NCBI GenBank assembly: GCA_001312325.1
Contig: BBDJ01000037.1
Span: 1 to 52,141, forward strand
DNA length: 52,141 bases
Direction of reading: 5' to 3'
From: Lysinibacillus pakistanensis
GTDB taxonomy: Bacteria > Bacillota > Bacilli > Bacillales_A > Planococcaceae
The notes below the pieces were generated by a model. It saw nothing but the letters and a program-made list of their open reading frames with translations. It was not told where the DNA came from and did not search any database. The position numbers and the translations under genes are program-made. This document shows, in pieces, positions 40,984-50,217 of the stretch (positions are counted from its first letter, which is position 1; each line of letters starts with the position of its first letter).

Positions 40984-41515
40984 ATATTGGTTAGTGATGA
41001 ATCCGTATGATATTGAGAAAAGAGTTAATGAGATGGCTAGTCAAGGCTGGCATTTAAAAAAATTTACTTGGATTCGTTTTACATTTGAGCAAGATGAACC
41101 GGGTAGCTATATTTATCGCCATGATGAATTGGAGCGATTTGGTTCTACCTATGAGGATGAGTACCTAGATTTTCTCAAATCCTCTGGGATAGAACAAGTA
41201 GACCGGTCTGGAAACATTGTTTTCTTTAGAAAGCCTGCTCATGAAGGGCCCTTTGAACTTTACTCTGATAAAAAAACTAAAATCAGTAATTTGTCCAAAA
41301 AAAATTACGTTGCTATCATTAATTCTCCTACTGAATTTGTTTTTTTTGGAATAATAGGACTTATTAGTATTTCCGGAGGGCAGCATACAGATATGCTGAA
41401 GTTGCTATTGAATAGTACTAATATTCTTATCGTTATGTTATTAGTCGGACCAATCCTTAAGCTTATGCGAGTGCGTAAAATTTTGAAGAAGGAACTGGAT
41501 GTATTTTCAGATTAG
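40967..41515 (+). CDS. DUF2812 protein 1
   Basis: Intact, 182 residues. The DUF2812 domain is at the N-terminus: DIEKRVNEMASQGWHLKKFT, DEPGSYIYRHDEL, then GIEQVDRSGNIVFFRKPAHE. Two C-terminal membrane helices follow (FVFFGIIGLISISGG and ILIVMLLVGPILKLM). Function unknown; the domain nearly always sits next to a PadR gene, as here. Starts inside the end of the PadR gene. Confidence 0.88.
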   Translation: MGTLHKYWLVMNPYDIEKRVNEMASQGWHLKKFTWIRFTFEQDEPGSYIYRHDELERFGSTYEDEYLDFLKSSGIEQVDRSGNIVFFRKPAHEGPFELYSDKKTKISNLSKKNYVAIINSPTEFVFFGIIGLISISGGQHTDMLKLLLNSTNILIVMLLVGPILKLMRVRKILKKELDVFSD

Positions 41516-41530
41516 GAAGGGGGTAACTTT

Positions 41531-42064
41531 ATGAAAAAGTTTAAATTTCGTTTTTTTTATTGATTATGAACGAGAAGAACAATGGATTAATAATATGGCA
41601 GAACAAGGCTGGCATTTAAAAAAAGTTTTGGCCATTCGTTTTTCTATTTGAAAATGGCATATCTGACCAATATATTTATCGCAATGAAATGGTATTAAAA
41701 CGAAAAAAAAGATTATTTCGATTTTTTAGATACGATGAATATTGAACATGTAAATTCATTTGGGGTATGGGCGTACTTCAGAAAAAGGAAAGAGGAGGGG
41801 CCTTTCGAAATATTTTCCGGGAAATCAGAAAAAATAAAATATTTATCCCGTATTAATACATTGTTTATCTTGGCTTGTCTGATAAATGCATTTGCAGTGT
41901 TATTGAACATTGCACCAATTATGCTTACACATCAAGTTAACCAAGCATTCCCATGGATTTGTTTATTGAATGTCTTCTTAATTTCCTTATTAACGATCGA
42001 GATTTATAGAAATCATAAACATAAAAAGAAATTAAAATTGCTTACTCATATTTATGAGGATTAG
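41531..42064 (+). CDS. DUF2812 protein 2 (three frameshifts)
   Basis: A second DUF2812 copy. After repair it reads MKKFKFRFFIDYEREEQWIN, then MAEQGWHLKKFWPFVFLFEN, SDQYIYRNEMVLKRKKDYFD and a two-helix tail (LFILACLINAFAVLLNIAPI). Breaks: T8 near 41552, A7 near 41621, A8 near 41703; corrected length is 176 residues. Similar in layout to the preceding gene, so probably a tandem duplication that has diverged. AGGAAGGGGG gives the ribosome binding site. Confidence 0.8.
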
Positions 42065-42116
42065 AGGTAGACAGATTGCTTATAAGTATTACATAGACTA
42101 ATAGGGAGGAAAAAGA

Positions 42117-43022
42117 ATGACATTACAATTACAGCATGTCACAAAGAAGTATAAGGATTTTACAGCAGTAGATAATCTTAATTTCAACATAGAAAAAGGG
42201 GAGATTTTTGGGTTAATTGGGCAAAATGGTGCTGGTAAAACAACGACCTTCCGTATGATTTTGGATTTGCAAGAAACAACAGAGGGGACGATTACATGGG
42301 ATGGTAAACCAGTGAATGCTATTAACCGTGATGTTCTCGGCTATTTACCTGAGGAACGGGGTATATTCCCAACGATGAAGGTTGAGGATCAATTATACTT
42401 TTTTGGTGAGCTTCGTGGAATGAAAAAGGCGGAGTTAAAGAGAGATATTGATTTTTGGATAAGCCGATTTGAGCTTGAGGAAAAGCGGAAAGATAAAGCG
42501 GAAACACTATCGAAGGGGAATCAGCAAAAAGTACAGCTAATTGCGAGCTTTATTCATAAGCCACAGTTCTTAATATTAGATGAACCATTCAGTGGACTTG
42601 ACCCTGTCAATAAAGATTTACTGAAGGATGCCATATTACTTTTAAAAGAACAGGGTACAACGATTTTGTTCTCTAGTCACCAAATGGATAATGTTGAGGA
42701 GTTGTGTGATCACCTTTGTTTATTGAAACGTGGTGTCTCTCTGTTTTCAGGTAGTTTGCTGGATTTGAAGAAACAATACGGGAAAACCAAATTGGCTGTA
42801 CGTACAGATTGGTCAACCACTCAATTGCTGACACTTGAGGGTGTGAAAGATGTACGCGTTGAGAAAGAGCAAACAGTGCTAACTTTGAAGGACGAGAGCT
42901 TTGCACAGAGCATTTTCCAACAGCTTTCCAATGGCGAATATATTGAGAAATTTAGTTTAGATTACTTATCGTTAGATGAGATCTTTAAGGATAAGGTTGG
43001 TGGCAACATTGTCGAAGTTTAA
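42117..43022 (+). CDS. ABC transporter ATP-binding protein (YhaQ/NatA type)
   Basis: Intact, 301 residues. Walker A GQNGAGKTT (about 36-44), Q-loop in LGYLPEERG, a degenerate signature LSKGNQQK, Walker B FLILDEPFSGLD and switch His in FSSHQM. The extended C-terminal part (DWSTTQLLTLEGVKDVRVE) and the SKGNQQK signature fit the YhaQ/NatA family of sodium- or drug-export ATPases. It pairs with the next gene, which overlaps its stop. Confidence 0.93.
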   Translation: MTLQLQHVTKKYKDFTAVDNLNFNIEKGEIFGLIGQNGAGKTTTFRMILDLQETTEGTITWDGKPVNAINRDVLGYLPEERGIFPTMKVEDQLYFFGELRGMKKAELKRDIDFWISRFELEEKRKDKAETLSKGNQQKVQLIASFIHKPQFLILDEPFSGLDPVNKDLLKDAILLLKEQGTTILFSSHQMDNVEELCDHLCLLKRGVSLFSGSLLDLKKQYGKTKLAVRTDWSTTQLLTLEGVKDVRVEKEQTVLTLKDESFAQSIFQQLSNGEYIEKFSLDYLSLDEIFKDKVGGNIVEV

Positions 43023-44226
43023 TTTATTAATGAAACAGCTATATAGATCAAAATTAAAATCAAAGTCTTTTGTATTAATGACATGTCTTTATATACTCGC
43101 GATGTCCGTTGCAATTTTTTTGGTCGGATATAAAGGAATTATTTACAGGTAATGATCAGGCAAAGCAAATAGCCATTGTAAATGAAACAACTGCGACTTA
43201 AGTGGGCTGTTTGTTTCCAATGATGATATGGAATTTTTACAGAATGAAAACAATTTATCGAAGCTAGAGAAAAAGGTCAAGGACGAGAAGCTTGATGCAA
43301 TCGTTAAAATAACAGATCAGAATGGTCAATTACATGCTGAAATAGCTACGTACACACCGTTAAAACTAAATGATCAAACTACTATCTCTTCGTTATTGCA
43401 ATATGCGGGTCAGCATTATGCTGTTCAAAAATTATCATTAACATCTGAGCAAGCAGCGCAAATTATGAGTGCTAAAACAATTATCTCCAATAAAAATTTA
43501 AATGAAGAATCTTCTGGTGGTAAAAGTGAAGAGGAAAAGCAATCAGGACTATGGGTGTCCTATGCAGTTGGTATATTAATCTACTTCTTTATTTCCACAT
43601 TCTTATCTATGATCACAACAGAGATTGCCTCCGAAAAAGGCTCACGTGCAATGGAAATGCTTTTAGTGAGTGTCAAACCAGCTACCCATTTTAAGGCAAA
43701 AATTGCTGGTGTATTGTTATTAGCTTTAACACAAATGGGAATTATTGCAGTGGTTTTCCTTGTGTATGCTAAATTTGTGAAGAATGGAGTTATTTGGGAT
43801 GCTGCTACAAGCATTGTAAAGGAATTGTCGCTGGGATACGTTATTTATGCAATACTTTTCCTACTCTTGACAATCGTCCTCTATTTAATTGTAGGGGCTC
43901 TATTCGGTTCATTAGTTTCCAAAGTTGAGGAAGCGGGCCAGGTATTAATGCCTGCAATGATGATTACATTAATCGGCTTCTATGTAATGCTATCTGGTAT
44001 CGGAAATCCAGATACGCTTATTATTAAGATATTCTCCTATATTCCATTTACATCTGGCATGGTTATGCCGATGCGCATTGGGGCTACTGATATAGGGGTG
44101 ATGGTACCACTTTTATCATTAGGTATTTTAGTAGCAACGATTATTGTCGCTTATTTATTTAGCCTATCCTTTTATAAGCGTAGTGTTTTAACTTATAGCA
44201 CAGGCGGCGTGATCCAAAAAAATTAA
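43009..44226 (+). CDS. ABC-2 transporter permease (YhaP/NatB type; two frameshifts)
   Basis: Begins with TTG at 43009 within the end of the ATPase gene (LSKFNLLMKQLYRSKLKSKS). After one N-terminal helix and a large external loop come six C-terminal helices, including YAVGILIYFFISTFLSMITT and an EKGSRAMEMLLVSVKP loop typical of YhaP/NatB. Breaks: T7 near 43115-43121 (one extra) and one lost T near 43198 (repaired TTATLSGLFVSNDDMEF). Net length is 405 residues. Forms the exporter with the upstream ATPase. Confidence 0.88.
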
Positions 44227-44343
44227 AACGGTCTTAAAAGTGACAACATAAATGATAGAAGCAGCTATTAAAAGTCAAGCGTTCAACAAATTGAAATAGT
44301 TAAGTTGCGATAAGATGCTAAACATTTTATTGTAATTCAAGAA

Positions 44344-44394
44344 GGGGCTGTCCGAAAAGTCGATGTTAATCGATTTTTCGGTACAGCCTTATTT
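44344..44394 (+). terminator. Terminator of the ABC exporter operon
   Basis: GGCTGTCCGAAAA and TTTTTCGGTACAGCC pair, with inner TCGAT / ATCGA, followed by TTATTTATTTT. Confidence 0.85.
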
Positions 44395-44822
44395 ATTTTC
44401 TTATTGAACGAACCTGCTGTAAAATGACAATAAAGTTTTTTTAATTTTAAAAGCTCAAACAAGCATAACCTCGCTCTAAATTTAGGACGAGGTTAAAAAT
44501 ATAGTTGTTTAATTTTAGATGTAAGATTCTTCACTACACTAAAAAAATAACTATAAAGTCGTTTGATTATCTAAGTTTTCCTCAAAAATAGCGCCCGATT
44601 GTAGAATAAGCCTATAAACTAAGCTGTGCCGTTAGTTCAATAACTTTAACAAAAAACCTTCTATCTTTTTAAACAACAAGAAAAAAACGAATTCTAAAAT
44701 CAAAATCCGTTCTTCGTAAATTCTTATACTAACTCTAACACAATGTTTGAAGTATATGTGGCAACACATTGGCGCTGATGTGTAGTTCCTATTTAGGTGA
44801 AGCAGAAGATGTTATGACGTAA
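44395..44822. other. Intergenic region with a degenerate direct repeat
   Basis: About 430 bp without a supported gene. CACAATGTTTGAAGTATATG (starting 44740) and the following GGCAACACATT recur in diverged form at 46042. Confidence 0.45.
44740..44771 (+). repeat. Degenerate direct repeat, copy 1
   Basis: A 32-bp stretch matches 46042-46073 at about 27 positions. The two copies flank the flavoprotein gene. Read in one frame both encode a C-x-x-C/Y-x-W-Q-H-I-like peptide before a stop, so they may be leftovers of one gene end. Confidence 0.5.
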
Positions 44823-45730
44823 TCAAAAGCGTTCCATCGTTAGATCAGTATTAACTGAAACCGCAGCTTTATTACCTTTAGCAGCTGAAATCATTAAAGA
44901 GGATGGTTTAGATCTTTCTGTTTCCCCAGCAATATATACGTTTTTTTTGGGTTGTTCTACCGACACCATCTGTTATAACTTTTCCATTTTCATGAATTTC
45001 ACAGCCAAGCTTCTCAGCAAATTGATTTGGGCGATAATAAGATGGGGCAACAAATCCACCCGATCTTATAATGGTTGCTCCTGATTCAAACTCTATTTTT
45101 TGTAAGTACCCATCATTACCTATGAGGTCTTTTATCTTTTCCGAAATAATTTTGATATTGTGTTTTTGTAACTCTATTTTACCTTCTTTAGATAATTGAA
45201 CTCCATTCGTTAAGACAACCAAATCCTGCGACCAATTATAAATTAACTTAGTCAAATGCAGTACATGCTCTTCTTTTTCTGCCATAACCACCAATGGCTT
45301 ATCTTTTTGCTCCCAGCCATCACAATACGGACAACTAAATAGACTTTTCCCATAAAACTTTCTTATACTTGGTATAGTAAATATTTCGTGAACACCGGTG
45401 GCGAGTATTATTTTTTTCTGAAACAAATTCCTGACTAGTAGATGTTTTGACAGTAAATCGCTCATTACCTATACCCTTTATAATTTCAGTAACTGTAGCA
45501 TTAAGATAGGAAACGGACGGGTAATTAACCAACTCTTTTAACGCTATTTCTTTAAACGATTGTGGTTTTATCCCATCTCGAGTAATAAATCCATGTGACG
45601 CTTGTGTCACTCTATTCCTATTCGTTCCATCGTCAAATATTGCAATGTTTCTCCTAGCCCTTCCTAATGTTAAGCTAGCACTTAACCCAGAAGGACCTCC
45701 ACCTATAATGATACAATCAAGGACATTCAT
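44823..45730 (-). CDS. Thioredoxin-reductase-like FAD/NAD(P) oxidoreductase (two frameshifts)
   Basis: FAD-binding DCIIIGGGPSGLSASLTLG at the N-terminus, a second ATGVHE motif, and a redox-active CPYC in LFSCPYCDGWEQKDKP. The C-terminal IAGETERSKPSSLMISAAKG replaces the usual GD-x6-R-q-hh-A motif and is less conserved than in TrxB. Breaks: seven-base run near 45411-45417 and eight-base run near 44941-44948; corrected length is 301 residues. GGAGG lies before the ATG. The usual role is NADPH-dependent disulfide reduction; the partner is unknown. Flanked by degenerate repeats. Confidence 0.85.
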
Positions 45731-46289
45731 TTTTTTTACCTCCGTATTGATTTGGTTTTATTTTGACTTGTTATTTGCAAAAGAGAACTACAGTATTTCC
45801 TACATCATGAATTTCCATTCTTTACACACTAATATTAAATATAAAAAGAAGTGACGGTGTGTATAGCGACAACAGGAGACATTGCTTTTATTTTTATTCC
45901 TAAATCTGAATATCAATAGTATTGTGAGACTACAAAGAATAATAAGTTGTCAAATCAAAAAGGATCAATTTATCGCTATTGATAAAATGACCCTATTTCA
46001 TATCGAATTATTCAGTTTAATTCCAAACTAAGCAACCTCTTCACAATGTGTGGAGTGTATATGGCAACACATAAATTAGTCATGTGCATTTTATATTAAA
46101 TGTGAAACATTATAAAACAAATACGATCTTATAAGACCTAATGTACAATTACTTGTAGTTAATCTTACAGAGTATAGCTGCTTTTTTTAGTGTGTGCATG
46201 TCAAACATAGAAAACAATGTCAAATAATTAGTGGATTCTGTCGAATTTCCTCGTAAAACAAGCTATAATTTATAAAAGGGGTTGAAACT
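45731..46289. other. Intergenic region
   Basis: About 560 bp between divergent genes with no supported frame. TATAAT at about 46264 lies some 25 bp upstream of the next start codon. Confidence 0.45.
46042..46073 (+). repeat. Degenerate direct repeat, copy 2
   Basis: CACAATGTGTGGAGTGTATA followed by TGGCAACACATA; partner of 44740-44771. Confidence 0.5.
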
Positions 46290-46552
46290 ATGTTATCGCA
46301 AGCACAAATTGATGCTATTTTAAAACAAAAATCAAATTATCGTCCAGCATCAAAGGAAGAGAAGGAACTGTTTTTTTTGACAAGCTTAAGCAACAGGTAC
46401 CTAAGAGTGATGAATTAGTCTCAATCTTGAATAATCGTGAGCAATTGCAGGTTTTTGTCGATAGTTCTAATCCAACAAGTTTTAGACTTCAACTTGAGCA
46501 TTTGGAGGGTTCCTATAGATTGACAAACTCATTTTTTGCAATGCTTGAATAA
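46290..46552 (+). CDS. Small hypothetical protein upstream of telA (one frameshift site)
   Basis: Reads MLSQAQIDAILKQKSNYRPA then SKEEKELFFDKLKQQVPKSD after two bases are removed from a T8 run at 46371-46378, and ends SYRLTNSFFAMLE. About 86 residues, hydrophilic, mostly helical. AAAGGGGTTG lies upstream. No family recognised. Its place 63 bp before telA suggests a shared transcript. Confidence 0.6.
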
Positions 46553-46615
46553 ATGAAACTTTTTTTGTACTGGAATCGTAAATAGTAGAAGATAAATCGC
46601 AGGGGGTAAATCAAT

Positions 46616-47787
46616 ATGTCTGAATTCAACAATGACCTATTAAAATCGAAAGATCCATTCGCATCAGAAAATCCATTATTACAGCCTAATCCATTAGCAA
46701 AAGTGGAGCAAGAGCAAAAACCAGTACTTGTTTCTGAGCAAGAGCTATCTCAAATTGCTCAAAATCAGTTGGCATTAAAGCAAGATCCTGAGGTTCATGC
46801 ATTAGCACAAAAAAATTGATGTGAAAGATCAAATTGCAATGCTAGAGCTTGGAAAAGAAACAGCGAATGGCATTTCTACTTTTTCAGATAAAATGCTTGC
46901 ATCAATGAAAACGAGTAAGCTTGAGGAATCAAGTGTATTATTAAATAACTTAAATCGGATTATGGATAAATTCGATCCTCAAGATTTTGCGGAGGACAAA
47001 AAGGGAGGCTTCCTATCAAGGCTATTTACAAAAGGAAAGGAACAATTAGAAAAGTTTCTATCCAAATATGACAGCATGAATAAGGAAGTTGATGTGATCT
47101 ATCGTGAGATTCAAAAATATGAAGTTGAGATGAAAAGGAATACGGTTGATCTTGAAAATCTTTATGATCAAAATTTAGACTACTTCCAAACGTTGAGTAA
47201 GTTTGTTGCCGCGATTGAAGTAAGAACTGACGAAGTACGTGCGTCATTACCAGCGCTTGAACAAAAAGCTCAAACTGGTGATCAATTAGCAGCAATGGAA
47301 TATGAAACATTGCTCCGTGCTGTGGAGTTACTTGAGCAACGTCGTTATGATCTAGAAATGGCACAGCAAGTTTCATTCCAGTCTGCTCCACAAATTCGAT
47401 TGATGCAGCAAGGGAATAACCATTTAATTGCTAAAATTAACTCTGCGTTCGTTACAACAATACCGATTTTTAAGCAAGGACTTATTCATGCTGTAACGTT
47501 AAAACGCCAAAAGCTTATTTCAGATTCAATGAGTGAGCTGGACCGTCGTACAAATGAAATGCTTGTGAGAAACGCAGAGAATATTAGTAAAAATAGTGTT
47601 AATATCGCACGTTCTGCAGGTAGCCCAAGCATAAAAATTGAAACAATTGAAACAACATGGCAAACAATTATGGCTGGTATTCAAGAAACAAAGCAAATTC
47701 AAGCGGAGACAGCGAGAAATCGTGAGGAAGGCCGAAAACGTATAGAACGCCTACAGCTTGAATATGAAAAACTGAAAAAAAATGTAA
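46616..47787 (+). CDS. telA: TelA-like toxic anion resistance protein (two frameshifts)
   Basis: A long helical, coiled-coil-rich protein without membrane segments. TelA features: a helical middle (VDVIYREIQKYEVEMKRNTV), TLSKFVAAIEVRTDEV, and near the end SAFVTTIPIFKQGLIHAVTL and KRQKLISDSMSELDRRTNEM. Breaks: A7 near 46809-46815 and A8 near 47775-47782. With the second repaired the gene stops at 47787 (LKKM), just before the terminator; unrepaired, the frame would run through it. 389 residues. TelA proteins are tied to tellurite and antimicrobial stress resistance. Confidence 0.88.
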
Positions 47788-47791
47788 CCTT

Positions 47792-47822
47792 AAAGCTTCT
47801 TGCATACTGCAAGAAGCTTTTT
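47792..47822 (+). terminator. Terminator of telA
   Basis: AAAGCTTCTTGC pairs with GCAAGAAGCTTT, followed by TTCTTG. Confidence 0.9.
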
Positions 47823-47871
47823 CTTGCGCAAGATATTTAACTTTTTTCATTTTGTATCGAAAGATAGCGGT

Positions 47872-47941
47872 AGATGTTTTATGCGCGTAAGCGTAGTGGC
47901 AGCAGCAGATGTTTTATGCGCGTAAGCATAGCGACAGCGGC
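47872..47941. repeat. 35-bp tandem duplication
   Basis: Two 35-bp units at 47872-47906 and 47907-47941, both opening AGATGTTTTATGCGCGTAAG and differing at a few positions; a fragment AGATACAG follows. Non-coding. Confidence 0.85.
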
Positions 47942-48023
47942 AGATACAGAAGTCCCCCATCTCAATAGGTGGTGAGCTGAATACGAATTTAAGCTACTTT
48001 TCAGATCTCTCCTGGATTTGTCT

Positions 48024-48053
48024 TTGACAAAAAAAGAAAATAGTGATTATGAT
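48024..48053 (+). promoter_or_regulatory. Promoter before the Fur box
   Basis: Perfect TTGACA at 48024-48029, an 18-bp spacer and TATGAT at 48048-48053. Confidence 0.7.
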
Positions 48054-48062
48054 TAAATGAAT

Positions 48063-48080
48063 GAGAATGATTATCAATAG
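48063..48080. promoter_or_regulatory. Fur box
   Basis: GAGAATGATTATCAATAG agrees with the Bacillus Fur consensus (GATAATGATTATCATTAT) at 15 of 18 positions. It lies around the predicted transcription start, where bound Fur would block the promoter under iron sufficiency. Confidence 0.75.
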
Positions 48081-48097
48081 AGAAAGTGTGTGGATAG

Positions 48098-48157
48098 ATG
48101 GTTATTACAGCAATACCATTACACGAAGATTTTAGTAGTGGAGTGAAGAAACGATAA
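48098..48157 (+). CDS. 19-residue upstream ORF
   Basis: ATG at 48098 encodes MVITAIPLHEDFSSGVKKR and stops with TAA sharing a base with the ATG of the next gene (TAATG). It could be a coupled leader peptide, or the true N-terminus of the downstream protein lost by one missing base near 48153. The ribosome binding site is weak in both cases. Confidence 0.4.
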   Translation: MVITAIPLHEDFSSGVKKR

Positions 48158-48691
48158 TGGGCAAAGTAAATGCAACTGGATTGTCTTGTGAAACATTAAA
48201 AGATGGGGCACTTGCCATTAATATGACGGAAACGCTTATACTCGTATCACAAAATCGCTATCAGGGATTAATGCATATAGAAGAGCTGTATAATGCCATG
48301 CATGTTGATATAGATGAGAAACATCATATTTTAGAGCAGGAGCGAAAACTATTAAAAAAAACAAAATTTACAGCTGGCGGAAGAAGTGCAAAAATTAAAG
48401 CAGAAAAATGTGGTATTACAAAAGAAGTTGACTGAATATAATTGTGCAGTTGATGAGCTGAAGGAGCTTCGTAGACAAAATACTGAGCTACTTTTTGAGT
48501 TAAGTAAATACACTGCATTGTCGAGAGAGTCACTTTCAGGTCCTCTCAAATCAATGATTCGTGATATGCGGGAGCAGGGTGTAGGTATTAAGGAAATCCA
48601 TATTCGTATTAAACGGCAAATTAATCCAGATATTAGCTATAGAATGGTGCGTAACTATATTTCTGAGCTTGAATCTGAGAATAATGCATAG
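48157..48691 (+). CDS. Coiled-coil protein with possible C-terminal HTH, unrecognised (one frameshift)
   Basis: About 177 residues after one A is removed from an A8 run near 48354-48361. The N-terminal part (INMTETLILVSQNRYQGLMH) resembles a winged-helix segment. A central coiled coil follows (LLKKQNLQLAEEVQKLKQKN, LQKKLTEYNCAVDELKELRR). The C-terminus, MIRDMREQGVGIKEIHIRIK, then NPDISYRMVRNYISELE, looks like a second DNA-binding helix pair. The Fur box upstream suggests expression on iron starvation. I cannot name the family. Confidence 0.65.
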
Positions 48692-48817
48692 CATCCATAT
48701 AGAAAGGCTGTAAATTAAGCATTTACAGTTCCAGAGCTAAGTCCTATAATTAGTCTATTCTTTAAAAATTGCGCAAAGTCGTAATCAATTTCAACAAGAG
48801 TAGGAGAATTAGAGGCA

Positions 48818-49735
48818 ATGTCAAATGAAAAAAAAGGGGTTTTGGCAGCGTTCTTGGCTTATGTTTTCTGGGGTGCCTTTCCTCTATATTGGAAATTACT
48901 CGAGCATGTACCGAGTATGGAAATATTATTATCTCGAGTCATCTGGTCCTTTGTCTTTACGGTATTAGCAGTAGTCCTATTTGGCATGCGTAAGGATCTT
49001 CTAGCAGATATAAAGTATTTATGGTCACACCAAAAGCATTTCTGGCAGTTGGCAGGAGCATCCTTTGTCATTTCTATGAACTGGTATTTATATATTTGGG
49101 CAGTTACACATAACCATTTAATTGAGACCAGCTTAGGCTATTATATTAATCCGCTGCTTTCAGTTATTTTTGGGGTTATCTTCTTTAAAGAGACGCTTAA
49201 TCGTGCACAATGGGTAGCTACAGGAATTGCTTTTATTGCAGTCATTATTTTAACGATTAACTATGGTTCCGTTCCATGGGTAGCACTGCTTATTGCATTA
49301 TCCTTCGCCATTTACGGTGTATTGAAAAAGAAAATTTCACTTGATGCCACGAGAGGACTAGCTATAGAAACATTATTTATTTTACCAATTGCATTAGGCT
49401 ATTACGTCTATCTGTTCACAACGCAGCAAGCCTCATTCTTACATGTTGATGTAAAAACAGATATCTTGATGATAGTTAGTGGCTTGGTGACAGCTATACC
49501 TTTAATTTTATTTGCAAAAGGTGCACAAAATATTCCGCTTTATTTACTAGGCTTTATACAATATGTCTCACCGACTATTGTATTAATTTTAGGAATTGTG
49601 TTATATAAAGAGCCGTTTAGTCAGGTAGAGTTAATTGCATTTAGTATTATTTGGGGAGCTTTACTACTGTTTTCTGGCTCGAAAATCATTGAAACGAGAA
49701 AGGCTCATCATAAATCTGCTTTTAAGAACTTGTAG
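48818..49735 (+). CDS. rarD: RarD-type EamA transporter
   Basis: Intact, 305 residues, about ten helices. RarD signatures: KGVLAAFLAYVFWGAFPLYW, ASFVISMNWYLYIWAVTHNH, ETSLGYYINPLLSVIFGVIF and YLLGFIQYVSPTIVLILGIV. RarD relatives were linked to chloramphenicol sensitivity; the true substrate is unknown. It has its own terminator. Confidence 0.92.
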   Translation: MSNEKKGVLAAFLAYVFWGAFPLYWKLLEHVPSMEILLSRVIWSFVFTVLAVVLFGMRKDLLADIKYLWSHQKHFWQLAGASFVISMNWYLYIWAVTHNHLIETSLGYYINPLLSVIFGVIFFKETLNRAQWVATGIAFIAVIILTINYGSVPWVALLIALSFAIYGVLKKKISLDATRGLAIETLFILPIALGYYVYLFTTQQASFLHVDVKTDILMIVSGLVTAIPLILFAKGAQNIPLYLLGFIQYVSPTIVLILGIVLYKEPFSQVELIAFSIIWGALLLFSGSKIIETRKAHHKSAFKNL

Positions 49736-49757
49736 AAATTTTCTACAGGTTTTTCTT
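49730..49757 (+). terminator. Terminator of rarD
   Basis: CTTGTAGAA pairs with TTCTACAGG, then TTTTTC. Confidence 0.75.
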
Positions 49758-50217
49758 TGTTACATTTATGTCAGTTAGCCAAGAGCATAACTCAGTCTTA
49801 TAAGAAGATGAAAGCACCTTTACTTTTTTTTATTGCATATAGTAAGATAATGACAAATTAGATAACAATGAAAAATATTGAGAGGTGCTTTTTGTGAGTG
49901 TAGTAGGTTCTAAATAGGAATAATTACATCGAAATAAAATGATTGACGACAGGGGATTTATGGAAAAGTAACCCCTTATTTAGTCATGCGTTTATTTCAA
50001 TACCTATGAAGATACCTACAATACTTTATAAAGCGTGTAATGTACTGACTAACTTCATGTTGATGAGGTTTTTTTCAGGATGCTTATTACATACCCTTTA
50101 TAATGTGAAAGCTGTGGTATCCCCGCAGCTTTTTTTTATTTTAATAAAATCATTGCTATCTAATAATAGGTATCTTCATGAATGATTCTAAAAAATCATA
50201 GTGAGGAGCAATTAACA
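49758..50217. other. Intergenic region with a terminator-like hairpin
   Basis: AAAGCTGTGG / CCGCAGCTTT with an eight-T run at 50108-50138 marks the end of some transcript, but no gene is supported before it. An 80-codon frame (49943-50185) runs across the hairpin and is not credible. Confidence 0.5.

Noticed and set aside
47785..47840. C-terminal extension of TelA through the terminator
   Set aside because: The extra residues are the translated hairpin; removing one A from the A8 run gives a stop just before it.
49943..50185. 80-codon frame upstream of the MutS2-like gene
   Set aside because: It spans a clear intrinsic terminator and has no ribosome binding site.
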